DNA from: Halomonas llamarensis
GTDB taxonomy: Bacteria; Pseudomonadota; Gammaproteobacteria; Pseudomonadales; Halomonadaceae
DNA length: 64,000 bases
Assembly: GCF_023555005.1 (NCBI RefSeq)
Contig: NZ_JAMJPJ010000003.1
Coordinates: 1-64,000, forward strand
Reading direction: 5' to 3'
In this document: one piece after another, positions 8,503 through 17,168 of the stretch
How the letters are laid out: every line of letters begins with the position of its first letter
Position numbering within the stretch: position 1 is the stretch's first letter
Position numbers and translations under genes: made by a program
The notes under the pieces: generated by a model
What the model saw: only the letters and a program-made list of their open reading frames with translations
Told to the model about the DNA's origin: nothing
Database searches by the model: none

Positions 8503-8528
8503 AAAAAAGCCGACCTCGAAAGGTCGGC
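8503..8528 (-). terminator. Terminator after fadE
   Basis: A perfect eight-base-pair stem (GCCGACCT, 8509-8516, with AGGTCGGC, 8521-8528) closes a CGAA tetraloop. The poly-T tract is on the minus strand (from AAAAAA at 8503-8508), so it mainly serves fadE, although it also follows the coiled-coil gene on the other strand. Confidence 0.8.
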
Positions 8529-8566
8529 TCGTTGTGCGTCAACGTCAATGGTATTTTACATAAATG

Positions 8567-11059
8567 CTATTTGACGTTGGCTTCTGCTGTGGCAGCCGGA
8601 ATGGTCGTGCTGGGGTCCGGGTTGTGGTTGATCAATGTCGATTTGTCGCTTGCGAATGCATCATAGGCGAAGTCATCAACGGTGAGCATTTCTAGCACTT
8701 TTGCTTCAAATTCGCGCATGAACGTTGCGTCTTCTTCGTTAATCAAGCCTTTTTTCAGCCCAGCCTCGACACGCTGCTCAGGGTGAAGCGCCGTCTGCGG
8801 CAACTCGCCCTTGGCATAGGCTTTGTTAAGCGTGCGGTAAAGCGTTTCGGCGCGATCATAATCGAGCAGCAGCGCATTGTAGCGGGCCAGCGGATTGCGC
8901 TGTTCGCCGTCGTCTTTATCCCAGGTGTTACCTAATAACTTAGTGCGTAGCGCTGAGTGGGTAGAGACGCGCTTGGCAATATCACGCGCTAAGTCATCTT
9001 GTGGCCGATTCCAGCGGCGGCCGGTCGGCATCACGATCGCTTTCAATGTCTTACCCAGTAAACGATTAGGGAAGTTATCGAAAATTTCCACAAACGCCTG
9101 CTCGGCACGCTGGAGCAAGAAGCGGCAGCTGTAGTGCAATAGCGCCTCTTCGCCTTCCACCTTGTCACCCGCTTGCCATTGCTTGAGTACCATGGAGGCA
9201 AGATAGAGGTTAGAGAGTACATCACCTAAGCGTGCGGAAAGCATTTCGCGCTTCTTCAACGCGGACCCTAGGCTTGCCATGGCCGCATCGGCACACAGAC
9301 CAAAGCCTGCCGAAAGACGGGCGATATCTTGCGCGTATACGTTGGCGGGGCGGTCAAACGGTGTTGATTGCTTGCCTAGCCCCAGCCCTTGGGTAAAGGC
9401 ACGCGCGGCATTGCCGAAAATTAACCCGGTGTGGCCGAAGAACGCTTTATCAAAGCCTTTGATGTCGTTGGCGTCTTTTGCCGCGAGCTCTTCTAACACG
9501 TAAGGGTGGCAGCGAATCGCGCCCTGGCCGAAGATCATGAGGTTACGCGTCATGATGTTTGCGCCTTCCACCGTGATCGCCACCGGGTTGGCGCTATAAC
9601 CAATACCTAAGTAGTTACGCGGGCCAAGCGTTACTGCTTTGCCACCGTGTACGTCCATCGCATCAGCCAGAATGTTACGCTGGAATTCGGTTAGCTGGCT
9701 TTTGAGAATCGCTGAGGGAACGGCGGGCTTCTCGCCATGGTCGATCAGGTTGGCGGTTTGATACACTGTTGCCTGAGCAATATAGCCGAGTGATGCCATG
9801 CGCGCTAAGGGTTCCTGCACGCCTTCCATTTCTGCTACAGGGACGTTGAACTGACGCCGCACGCGGGTAAATCCACCGCTCCAGCCAAGTGCATAGCGGG
9901 CCGTGCCGGTGGCGCCTGAGGGTAGGGTGATGCAGCGTCCGATCGAGAGACACTCGACCAGCATGTGCCAGCCTTCGCCGATCATCTTCTCGCCACCGAT
10001 GATGGTCTCTAGCGGAACAAATACGTCGTTACCCTTGATTGGGCCGTTCATAAACGGGCTGCCAATCGGGTGGTGACGGCGGCCAATTTCCATGCCGTCG
10101 GTATCGCGGGGAATCAACGCCAGGGTAATACCACGATCTTCTTCGTCGCCCAATAGGTTTTCGGGGTCAAATAAACGGAAGGCGAGACCGATAACGGTGG
10201 CAATTGGGGCGAGTGTAATCCAGCGCTTTTCAAAGTTAAGTCTTACGCCAATCACGTCTTTACCGTTGATCGTCTGCTTACACACAATACCGGTATCCGG
10301 CAGCGAGGTGGCATCCGAACCGGCGCGCGGGCCAGTCAAACCGAAGCACGGGATTTCGCGACCATCTGCCAAGCGAGGCAGGTAATGATCTTTTTGCGTT
10401 TGCGTGCCGTATTTGAGCAAAAGCTCACCCGGGCCAAGCGAATTAGGTACGCCAACCGTTACCATCAACGTTTCGTTGGCCGAGATTTTTTGCAGTACCA
10501 TGGATTGCGCTTTGGCAGAGAAGCCTAACCCGCCGTACTCCTTCGGAATAATCATGCCGAAGAAGCCTTCTTTTTTTAGGTAGTCCCAAAGTTGTTGTGG
10601 TAAATCGGCGCGCTCTTGGGCAATGTCCCAGGCGTTACACATGCCGGCAGCTTTGGCACACTGATTATCAAGGAAGGCTTGCTCATCTTCGCGTAGGCCC
10701 TTGTCTTTAAAGTTGAGCAGCTTGTTCCATTGAGGTTTACCGGAGAACAGCTCGCCGTCCCAGGAGACGGTACCTGCTTCCAGCGCGGTGCGCTCGGTAT
10801 CGGAGACTTTAGGCGCGACTTTTTTAAACATCGCAAAAAGGCGCGGGGTGAGCCATTGGCGGCGCAGGGCGGGTAAGCCGGCAATGGCGATAACGGCAGC
10901 GCCGATCAGCAGCAGTATGCCGATAACCGATGCATCAAAAAACAGCCCGATAACGCCAAGTACAGCCAGTACCGCAAGCGCAGGTGTTGCCCCGGCTTCG
11001 CGGCGCATCACCACGAGCAGGCCGACAGCGGCGAGCACGATCAGTAAAAGGGTGAGCAT
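8567..11059 (-). CDS. fadE: Acyl-CoA dehydrogenase, FadE type
   Basis: The 830-residue protein has the FadE architecture: an N-terminal pair of hydrophobic segments (residues 1-65) that anchor it to the membrane, then an acyl-CoA dehydrogenase fold with KEGFFGMIIPKEYGGLGFSA, the FAD/substrate segment CFGLTGPRAGSDATSLPDTG, GITLALIPRDTDGMEIG, and a C-terminal DUF1974-type extension. It catalyses the first, FAD-dependent step of fatty-acid beta-oxidation. Length equals the family norm (about 815 in E. coli). ATG at 11059 follows GGAGTCACTCT on the minus strand. A palindromic site resembling a PsrA/TetR operator lies about 50 bases upstream, and a strong hairpin terminator follows. The gene is monocistronic here. 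Confidence 0.94.
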   Translation of the reverse strand: MLTLLLIVLAAVGLLVVMRREAGATPALAVLAVLGVIGLFFDASVIGILLLIGAAVIAIAGLPALRRQWLTPRLFAMFKKVAPKVSDTERTALEAGTVSWDGELFSGKPQWNKLLNFKDKGLREDEQAFLDNQCAKAAGMCNAWDIAQERADLPQQLWDYLKKEGFFGMIIPKEYGGLGFSAKAQSMVLQKISANETLMVTVGVPNSLGPGELLLKYGTQTQKDHYLPRLADGREIPCFGLTGPRAGSDATSLPDTGIVCKQTINGKDVIGVRLNFEKRWITLAPIATVIGLAFRLFDPENLLGDEEDRGITLALIPRDTDGMEIGRRHHPIGSPFMNGPIKGNDVFVPLETIIGGEKMIGEGWHMLVECLSIGRCITLPSGATGTARYALGWSGGFTRVRRQFNVPVAEMEGVQEPLARMASLGYIAQATVYQTANLIDHGEKPAVPSAILKSQLTEFQRNILADAMDVHGGKAVTLGPRNYLGIGYSANPVAITVEGANIMTRNLMIFGQGAIRCHPYVLEELAAKDANDIKGFDKAFFGHTGLIFGNAARAFTQGLGLGKQSTPFDRPANVYAQDIARLSAGFGLCADAAMASLGSALKKREMLSARLGDVLSNLYLASMVLKQWQAGDKVEGEEALLHYSCRFLLQRAEQAFVEIFDNFPNRLLGKTLKAIVMPTGRRWNRPQDDLARDIAKRVSTHSALRTKLLGNTWDKDDGEQRNPLARYNALLLDYDRAETLYRTLNKAYAKGELPQTALHPEQRVEAGLKKGLINEEDATFMREFEAKVLEMLTVDDFAYDAFASDKSTLINHNPDPSTTIPAATAEANVK

Positions 11060-11108
11060 AGAGTGACTCCAAGTGTGTGGATAGAGCAGTATAGATAATA
11101 CGCGTATT

Positions 11109-11123
11109 TAAACACATGTTTGA
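11109..11123. promoter_or_regulatory. PsrA-like palindromic operator upstream of fadE
   Basis: The sequence TAAACACATGTTTGA contains the arms AAACA and TGTTT around a two-base centre and fits the pseudomonad PsrA consensus of GAAAC, N2-4, GTTTC loosely (AAAC-N4-GTTTG). It lies 50-65 bases upstream of the fadE start codon, where a repressor of fatty-acid oxidation would be expected to act. PsrA control of beta-oxidation genes is established in Pseudomonas; its presence in this organism is an inference. Confidence 0.45.
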
Positions 11124-11176
11124 ATATTGGCAGACCGGCACCATTTAGTGCAAGCGTTTCGGCGTTTTTTGCGGAC

Positions 11177-11209
11177 ATAAAAAAACGCCGCAGCATTGGC
11201 CGCGACGTT
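11177..11209 (-). terminator. Terminator after betIBA
   Basis: On the minus strand AACGTCGCGGC pairs, with two mismatches or wobbles, with GCTGCGGCGTT around a four-base loop, followed by six T residues. It lies 27 bases after the betA stop codon and closes the betIBA unit. Confidence 0.75.
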
Positions 11210-11235
11210 TTAGCGTATAGCCGTGAAGGCTTGGT

Positions 11236-12909
11236 TTAGAGGCGTTTGGCGGGAGCACCATCAGCGACAAAATAATCGACATTGGCGCGGGGCAGCGGCT
11301 CGCGGCCTCGAATGCGGTCGGCGATTTTTTCCGCTAGCATAATCGTCGGCGCGTTCAGGTTGCCGGTAGGAATGAGGGGGAAGAGCGAGGCATCGACTAC
11401 CCGCAGCCCTTCAATACCATGCACCCGGCCCTCGCCATCGGTAACCGCCATGTCGTTCTCTCCCATTCGGCAGCTGCCGCAGGGATGATAGGCCGTTTCC
11501 GCGTGCTGCTTGACGAAGCTGTCTAGCTCTTCGTCGCTTTGCACATCGGGGCCTGGGGCAATCTCGCGACCGCGATAGGGTTCAAATGCCGATTGGGCAA
11601 TGATCTCGCGGGTAATGCGAATCGCATCGCGAAACTCTTCCCAATCTCTCTCCTTTGACATGTAGTTAAAGAGAATGCTGGGTGCTGCATGCGGGTCTTT
11701 CGAGGTCAGTTGAATACGCCCGCGGCTTTCCGAGCGCATGGAGCCAACGTGAGCCTGAAAACCATGGGCCTGCACCGCACTCTTACCGTTGTAGCTGATG
11801 GCAATGGGCAGAAAGTGGTACTGCAGGTTTGGCCACGCTTCTTCATCGCGGCTGCGGATAAATCCGCAGGATTCAAACTGGTTACTAGCGCCAATGCCGG
11901 TGCCTTTGAACAGCCACTCCGCACCGATTTTTGGCTGGTTGTACCACTTGAGTGCCGGATAGAGCGAAATCGGCTTTTTGCACTCGTACTGAATGTACAT
12001 CTCCAAGTGATCTTGAAGGTTTTCGCCCACGCCGGGCAATTCGTGCACGACGGGAATATCTAGCGATTGGAGCAGCTCAGGGTTGCCAATACCCGAGCGC
12101 TGCAGAATTTGCGGAGAGGCAATGGCACCACCGCACAGCAGTACTTCGCGGCGGGCGCGAGCCTGTTGGGGCTGGCCTTTTCGCTCATAGCGAACGCCCA
12201 CGGCACGCTTACCGTCAAATTCAATCACATCGGTGACTGCGTGGGTTTCGATAGTGAGGTTGTCGCGCTGCTTGGCGGTATCCAGATAGCCACGCGCGGT
12301 CGAGGCGCGGCGGCCCTTAGGCGTGACGAAACGGTCCATGGGGCCAAAGCCCTCTTGCTGGTAGCCGTTGACGTCCTTGGTTGCCGGATAGCCCGCCTGC
12401 TTACCAGCCTCGATAAAAATGCGGTAAAGCGGATTGTTGCCTGCTTTAGGAGTGGTCACGCTTACGGGGCCATCACTGCCGTGATAGTCATTCGGGCCGA
12501 TATCACGGCTTTCGCTTTTTTTGAAGTAGGGTAGGCAGCTTAAGTAATCCCAGTCTTCAAGGCCGGGTTGGCTGGACCAGTTGTCGTAATCCAGGGCGTT
12601 GCCGCGGATGTAACACATGCCGTTGATCAACGACGAGCCACCGAGCCCCTTGCCACGACCGCACTCCATACGGCGGTCATCCATATACGGTTCTGGGTCG
12701 GTTTCAAACGCCCAGTTGTAGCGCTTGCCCTGTAGCGGGTAGGCAAGGGCAGCGGGCATTTGAGTACGGAAATCAAAGCGATAATCCGGGCCACCAGCTT
12801 CCAGCAGCAATACGTTTACGTCGCTGTCTTCGGTTAGGCGTGTGGCCAGCACGTTACCCGCTGAGCCCGCACCAATAATGATGTAATCAAACTCTCTTAT
12901 TTGCACCAT
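11236..12909 (-). CDS. betA: Choline dehydrogenase
   Basis: The 557-residue GMC oxidoreductase has the N-terminal FAD-binding Rossmann motif ([18 protein letters not shown]), the GMC signature 1 region ([19 protein letters not shown]), signature 2 ([17 protein letters not shown]) and the C-terminal catalytic His region ([13 protein letters not shown] and [15 protein letters not shown]). It oxidises choline to betaine aldehyde and can also oxidise the aldehyde, passing electrons to the respiratory chain. ATG follows GGAGGCGTT; only nine bases separate it from the betB stop codon. It is the last gene of betIBA and provides the osmoprotectant glycine betaine from choline. Confidence 0.97.
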   Translation of the reverse strand: MVQIREFDYIIIGAGSAGNVLATRLTEDSDVNVLLLEAGGPDYRFDFRTQMPAALAYPLQGKRYNWAFETDPEPYMDDRRMECGRGKGLGGSSLINGMCYIRGNALDYDNWSSQPGLEDWDYLSCLPYFKKSESRDIGPNDYHGSDGPVSVTTPKAGNNPLYRIFIEAGKQAGYPATKDVNGYQQEGFGPMDRFVTPKGRRASTARGYLDTAKQRDNLTIETHAVTDVIEFDGKRAVGVRYERKGQPQQARARREVLLCGGAIASPQILQRSGIGNPELLQSLDIPVVHELPGVGENLQDHLEMYIQYECKKPISLYPALKWYNQPKIGAEWLFKGTGIGASNQFESCGFIRSRDEEAWPNLQYHFLPIAISYNGKSAVQAHGFQAHVGSMRSESRGRIQLTSKDPHAAPSILFNYMSKERDWEEFRDAIRITREIIAQSAFEPYRGREIAPGPDVQSDEELDSFVKQHAETAYHPCGSCRMGENDMAVTDGEGRVHGIEGLRVVDASLFPLIPTGNLNAPTIMLAEKIADRIRGREPLPRANVDYFVADGAPAKRL

Positions 12910-12918
12910 AACGCCTCC

Positions 12919-14400
12919 TTAAAACACCGATTCAAACGGACCCATTTCGATCTGTACAGATTTCGTCTGGGTGTAGTGGGCGAGTGTCTCAACGCCGTTT
13001 TCGCGCCCAATACCGGACTCTTTGTAACCGCCGACCGGCATTTCGGAAGGCGACTCGCCCCAGGTATTGATCCAGCAAATACCGGCTTCCAGCTGATGGA
13101 TTACCCGGTGCGCGCGGCTGAGGCTTTCGCTAAAGACGCCCGCGGCGAGGCCATATCTCGTATCGTTAGCACGACGGATTACCTCGGCTTCGTCGTTAAA
13201 CGCGAGCACTGACATCACCGGGCCGAAAATTTCTTCGCGCACAATGCGCATATCGTCGGTGCAGTCGGTGAAGATCGTCGGTGCAGCCCAGGCGCCGTCC
13301 GCCCAGTTGCCCGCGTTCCAGGTGTCGCCACCGATCAAAAGGCGCGCGCCCTGTTCTTTGCCCAGCGCAATGTAGGAGAGCACTTTTTCCTGATGCTCGA
13401 AGCTGACCAGCGGGCCAAAGTTAACGGCGGAGTCCATCGGGTCGCCGGCGTTGATGCGCTTAACGCGCTCTACCAGCTTGGCTTCAAATGCGTCTTTGAC
13501 GCTTGCTTCGACAAAAACGCGGGTGCCGTTGGTGCAGATTTGGCCGCTGGAGTAGAAGTTCGCCATCATCGCCGCGTCCGCAGCGCGGTCGAGATCGGCA
13601 TCAGCAAACACGATGAGCGGTGATTTGCCGCCCAGCTCCATGGTGACGTCTTTCAGGGTCGACTCAGCGGCTGCCGACATGACTTTCTTGCCGGTACCGG
13701 CTTCACCGGTGAACGACACTTTATCGATGCCTTCATGCGCGGTGAGCATGGCGCCCACGCTGCCATCACCTTGCACCACGTTGAACACGCCGTTGGGTAA
13801 GCCCGCCTCGGTGAAAATTTCGGCAAGCTTCATGGTGGTGAGCGGCGTGACTTCGCTGGGCTTGAACACGATGGCATTACCGGCGGCCAAAGCAGGAGCA
13901 GCTTTCCAGCAAGCGATTTGAATCGGGTAGTTCCACGCGCCGATAGCGCCAATGACCCCGAGCGGTTCACGGCGGGTGTACACAAACGCGCTACCGCGCA
14001 GCGGAATTTGGCTACCTTCAATGGCCGGGGCAAGGCCGGCGTAGTACTCCAGTGCATCTGCCCCGGTCACAATATCCACGCTCGCGGTTTCGCTAATCGG
14101 TTTGCCGGTGTTGCGCGTTTCTAACTCGGCTAACTCGTCGTTGCGTTCGCGCAGCAGGGCGACGGCACGCAGCAGAATGCGTGCGCGCTCCATGCCGGTC
14201 ATCGCCGCCCATTCGCGCTGACCACGCTGAGCGGCTTCAACGGCGGCGTCGACGTCTGCTTGGCTCGCTTGGCCAACCGTGGCCAGTGGGCTGCCGTCGA
14301 ATGGGTTGGTAATGCTGAACGTTTCGCCGGACGTAGCCTTTACTCGGCGACCGTCGATATAAAGCGGAAGGGTATCGGAAAGGGTATCTTGTTGAGCCAT
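12919..14400 (-). CDS. betB: Betaine aldehyde dehydrogenase
   Basis: The 493-residue aldehyde dehydrogenase shows the NAD-binding and catalytic elements in order: [44 protein letters not shown], the general base in [13 protein letters not shown] and the catalytic cysteine in [14 protein letters not shown]. It oxidises betaine aldehyde to glycine betaine with NAD(P)+. Length and motifs match BetB of Pseudomonas and E. coli. The gap to betI is about 100 bases and to betA nine bases, consistent with one betIBA transcript. Confidence 0.96.
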   Translation of the reverse strand: MAQQDTLSDTLPLYIDGRRVKATSGETFSITNPFDGSPLATVGQASQADVDAAVEAAQRGQREWAAMTGMERARILLRAVALLRERNDELAELETRNTGKPISETASVDIVTGADALEYYAGLAPAIEGSQIPLRGSAFVYTRREPLGVIGAIGAWNYPIQIACWKAAPALAAGNAIVFKPSEVTPLTTMKLAEIFTEAGLPNGVFNVVQGDGSVGAMLTAHEGIDKVSFTGEAGTGKKVMSAAAESTLKDVTMELGGKSPLIVFADADLDRAADAAMMANFYSSGQICTNGTRVFVEASVKDAFEAKLVERVKRINAGDPMDSAVNFGPLVSFEHQEKVLSYIALGKEQGARLLIGGDTWNAGNWADGAWAAPTIFTDCTDDMRIVREEIFGPVMSVLAFNDEAEVIRRANDTRYGLAAGVFSESLSRAHRVIHQLEAGICWINTWGESPSEMPVGGYKESGIGRENGVETLAHYTQTKSVQIEMGPFESVF

Positions 14401-14499
14401 GCGTTGCTCCTTTTCGTTTATCGCAAAAATGGGAATAGCAAAAATCGGTTAATCAGAAACAGATAAAAATGCGCTGACACGAGAAAGCATCAAACGCCT

Positions 14500-15093
14500 T
14501 CAAGCCGTTGGTTGAGCAAGTAGTTGGTCGAGATACGCGAGGGCTAGCGCGCGTGCTTGGTCAACATCTAAGCCTTCCGGCGTTAGCGCGCCACGTAACC
14601 ACAGGCCATCAATCATCGCGGCCAAGCCGCGTGCCGCATTACGCGCTTGCGGGCGCGGCATCACGCGTCGAAACTGGTGACAAAGATTGGTGTAGAGGCG
14701 TCGGTCGTTGACGTTTTGCAGGCGCTGTAACATTGGTTTGTGCATGCTACTGGCCCAAAAGGCGAGCCATGTTTTGGCCGCGGGCCCGGTGACCTGGGTG
14801 CGGTCAAAGTTACCTTCAATGATGGCGCCAATATGTGCTCGCGGGGAGTTATCGATCAATATGCGTCGACGTGCTGAGACAGCATCGCTTAAATCGGTCA
14901 ATATCTGCCGCATAGTGGCTTCTAAAAGACCATCTTTACCGCCGAAGTAGTGGCTGATAATGCCTGCCGATACACCCGCATGGCGCGCAATACGCAGCAC
15001 GGTAGCCTCAGCCAATCCGACGTCATCAATGGCCGTCATGGTGGCGTGAATCAGTTGCTGGCGGCGAATGGGTTCCATTCCGACTTTTGGCAC
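14500..15093 (-). CDS. betI: Choline-responsive TetR repressor
   Basis: The 197-residue protein begins with PKVGMEPIRRQQLIHATM and has a TetR-type helix-turn-helix (VLRIARHAGVSAGIISHYFGGKDGLL) typical of BetI, followed by the effector-binding C-terminal domain. BetI represses the bet genes and releases DNA when choline is present. It is first in betIBA and transcribed away from the choline-binding-protein gene, with a palindromic operator in the shared intergenic region. ATG is preceded by AAGGAGGACACT on the minus strand. Confidence 0.96.
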   Translation of the reverse strand: MPKVGMEPIRRQQLIHATMTAIDDVGLAEATVLRIARHAGVSAGIISHYFGGKDGLLEATMRQILTDLSDAVSARRRILIDNSPRAHIGAIIEGNFDRTQVTGPAAKTWLAFWASSMHKPMLQRLQNVNDRRLYTNLCHQFRRVMPRPQARNAARGLAAMIDGLWLRGALTPEGLDVDQARALALAYLDQLLAQPTA

Positions 15094-15221
15094 AGTGTCC
15101 TCCTTATCAACGTTCGGCGGCCGTCGTCACTGCTTGGCGGCATTAGCTTATAAGCGTTTCACGTAACGCCAAATGGGCTTGAATCTAACCTTCAAGCGTG
15201 ATTACCTGTGTAGTGTGACAT

Positions 15222-15251
15222 CTTTTTATTGAACGTTCAATCAATAAAAAG
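15222..15251. promoter_or_regulatory. Probable BetI operator between betI and choline-binding protein
   Basis: A perfect 14-base palindrome ATTGAACGTTCAAT (15228-15241) is nested in a wider inverted repeat whose arms are CTTTTTATTGA (15222-15232) and TCAATAAAAAG (15241-15251). It sits in the divergent promoter region of betI and the choline-binding protein and closely resembles BetI sites described for E. coli and Pseudomonas, which centre on TTGA(A/G)CGTTCAA. A single site could control both directions. Confidence 0.75.
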
Positions 15252-15317
15252 GTTTTGATATTGAGAGGCTCAGTGATTCAATCTGTGTCGCGTAAGAACC
15301 TTATTAAGGAGATGGCT

Positions 15318-16262
15318 ATGTCATTATTAACTTCACGTTATCGTGTAGCGGGTACGCTGCTCATCGCCGCAGGCTTGCCAATGACGGCTCAAGCCAATCA
15401 ATGCGAAGAAGTACGTTTTGCTGAAGTCGGCTGGACCGATATCACTGCCACCACCGCGCTTGCCACCGAGGTGCTGGAAACGCTGGGGTACGAGACACGT
15501 ATTGATACGGTTTCAGTCCCTATTGCCTACTCGGGTATGAAAAATGGCGATTTCGATGTCTTTTTGGGTAATTGGATGCCATCAATGGCGTCCATCAGCG
15601 ATCCCTATGTAGAAGATGGCAGCGTTGATCGCTTATCTGCCAACCTAGAAGGAGCTAAGTACACCTTGGCCGTACCGCAGTATGTTTATGATGCGGGCAT
15701 TACCTCAGTGTCTGACCTAGCAGAAAACGCTGAGAAGTTTGACAACGACTTGCATGGCATTGAAGCAGGTAACGACGGTAACGAACTGATTCAGCAGATG
15801 ATTGACGACGACGCCTTCGATTTAGGCGAGTGGAGTTTAGTTGATTCCAGCGAAGCGGGTATGCTCGCGGAGCTTGGCGCGCGGGTACCCAATGAAAAAT
15901 GGATGGTGTTCCTGGGTTGGGAGCCGCACCCGATGAATACCAACTTTGATATAGCCTATCTTTCTGGCGCTGATGATTACTTCGGCCCGGATTTGGGCGG
16001 CGCAACGGTGTATACCAATACTCGTGGTGGCTACGCACAAGAATGTGAAAACGTAGGTACGCTGCTTAATAACATGACGTTCACGCTGGAGATGGAAAAT
16101 CAGCTGATGGGCGAGATCATGGATGACGGTGAAGACCCGCGCGAAGCGGCGCGTGACTATCTTCAACAGGCTGACGATGCGCTATTAGAAGAGTGGCTCG
16201 ACGGTGTGACCACCTTCGATGGTGAGCCGGGTTTGACTGCAGTGCGTGCGGCCCTTAAATAA
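15318..16262 (+). CDS. Choline/betaine ABC transporter substrate-binding protein (orphan)
   Basis: The 314-residue protein has a signal peptide (cleavage near Ala-Gln-Ala at about residue 24) and an OpuAC/ChoX-type fold. CEEVRFAEVGWTDITATTAL, the GDFDVFLGNWMPSM segment and the KWMVFLGWEPHPMNTNF segment supply the Trp/Tyr aromatic box that holds quaternary ammonium groups. It delivers choline or a related betaine to an ABC importer. The ATG at 15318 is chosen because AAGGAG ends seven bases before it; an earlier ATG at 15312 is too close. No permease or ATPase gene adjoins it, so it must share an importer encoded elsewhere, as orphan Cbc/BetX binders do in Pseudomonas. It is divergent from betI across a probable BetI operator and ends in a strong terminator. 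Confidence 0.92.
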   Translation: MSLLTSRYRVAGTLLIAAGLPMTAQANQCEEVRFAEVGWTDITATTALATEVLETLGYETRIDTVSVPIAYSGMKNGDFDVFLGNWMPSMASISDPYVEDGSVDRLSANLEGAKYTLAVPQYVYDAGITSVSDLAENAEKFDNDLHGIEAGNDGNELIQQMIDDDAFDLGEWSLVDSSEAGMLAELGARVPNEKWMVFLGWEPHPMNTNFDIAYLSGADDYFGPDLGGATVYTNTRGGYAQECENVGTLLNNMTFTLEMENQLMGEIMDDGEDPREAARDYLQQADDALLEEWLDGVTTFDGEPGLTAVRAALK

Positions 16263-16293
16263 CGGCTTTATCGCGCGTGCCGAGCGATACAAA

Positions 16294-16325
16294 AAGGCAA
16301 GCCGAAATCTGGCTTGCCTTTATCT
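16294..16325 (+). terminator. Terminator after choline-binding protein gene
   Basis: A perfect ten-base-pair stem (AAGGCAAGCC with GGCTTGCCTT) closes a seven-base loop and is followed by TTTATCT. It begins about 30 bases after the stop codon and separates this gene from the tRNA. Confidence 0.85.
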
Positions 16326-16363
16326 ATTAAGATAGGCATAATCTTCACCCGCTGTTAGGGAAA

Positions 16364-16440
16364 GGCTACGTAGCTCAGTTGGTTAGAGCACATCACTCAT
16401 AATGATGGGGTCCCCTGTTCAAATCAGGGCGTAGCCACCA
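16364..16440 (+). tRNA. tRNA-Met (CAT), elongator type
   Basis: The 77-base cloverleaf has the acceptor stem GGCTACG/CGTAGCC, discriminator A and encoded CCA. The anticodon loop is CTCATAA on the stem CATCA/TGATG, giving anticodon CAT. The sequence closely matches elongator tRNA-Met of enterobacteria (metT type); the initiator tRNA has a different acceptor and anticodon stem. A tRNA-Ile2 with modified C34 is less likely from the acceptor sequence. Confidence 0.97.
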
Positions 16441-16530
16441 CAGCGGGCATAATATTGTATTATGCAGCGTAAAGCGTAAGTACGTACGTGTAAGTACTAT
16501 GCGCGCAACGTAAACAGTACGCGCGATTAT

Positions 16531-16640
16531 GGTGGCCCCTTAGGTCCTCCCGCAACACTAAGCTGCGAACTCCGCCAGGCCCGGAAGGGAGCAACGGTAG
16601 TGGTGGATGTGTGTGCCGGGATGTGGCTTTTGGGGCTGCC
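16531..16640 (+). ncRNA. ffs: Signal recognition particle 4.5S RNA
   Basis: The 110-base region contains the hallmark apical sequence CAGGCCCGGAAGGGAGCA (compare CAGGTCCGGAAGGAAGCA in E. coli), the symmetric-loop partner GTGTGCCGGGATGTGGC and the CTCCCGCAAC strand. The ends GGTGGCCCC and GGGGCTGCC pair with two wobbles to close the rod. It is the RNA of the bacterial signal recognition particle, which with Ffh targets membrane proteins. It follows the tRNA-Met gene by 90 bases. End coordinates are set by the closing helix and may be off by a few bases. Confidence 0.93.
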
Positions 16641-16697
16641 TCCATTTCTGGATCTTAATTTTATTCTCTCCTTCCTTATACTTATCCCTCTTTGTTT

Positions 16698-16842
16698 TAG
16701 GCTTTGTCTGAGAAGTCGGCGAGCGAAGGCCAGACAAGGCAAAAATCTGCGAAAAGACGGAGTTTACGTGGTGTAAATGAGTACTTTGAGCTGATTTTTA
16801 ACGCCGTATGGTTGAGCGCAGCCAGTTTTCAGACAGAGCCTA
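16698..16842 (+). repeat. Short inverted-repeat (MITE-like) element, copy 1
   Basis: This 145-base segment is nearly identical to the reverse complement of 33500-33644. Its ends are imperfect inverted repeats (TAGGCTTTGTCTGAGAAG at the left, TTTTCAGACAGAGCCTA at the right), each bounded by TA. Internally AAAAATCTGC pairs with GCTGATTTTT, so the whole unit can fold into one long interrupted hairpin. It has no coding capacity. It lies downstream of the 4.5S RNA gene. The features fit a miniature inverted-repeat transposable element using a TA target. Confidence 0.75.
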
Positions 16843-17168
16843 GCGAATTCACGGTCTCGTATGACGCAAAGCAATAGCCTTATCTGCCTTTCAATAGTGA
16901 CGTGCGTTTGATGTGAAAGGGTGGTGCGTGTGCATCAAGCTATTCACGCTGGATTTTGCTTAAGCACGGTAGTGTATCCCCGTGGTCAAAAAAGCAACGA
17001 ATGAAGTGCTTTTTGAGATAAGTCATAAGTTGATTCATGGTACGTGAAGCGATTTACGGGTGAAGTCGTGATGCAGGTATTGTTGAGAGTGTAGTAGGCT
17101 AATGCGACTTTGTTGGCATAATGTCAGCGAGCTTTGTGCTAAATAGCTATTACAATAGGTGAGCGGGC
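16843..17168. other. Intergenic region before the HDOD-GGDEF gene
   Basis: This 326-base stretch between the repeat element and the next gene holds no convincing open frame, RNA or strong palindrome. It presumably contains the promoter of the HDOD-GGDEF gene, but no clear -35/-10 pair could be assigned. Confidence 0.5.

Noticed and set aside
16643-16700. Separate terminator of the 4.5S RNA
   Set aside because: The T-rich stretch after the RNA has no stem of its own; the closing helix already belongs to the RNA.
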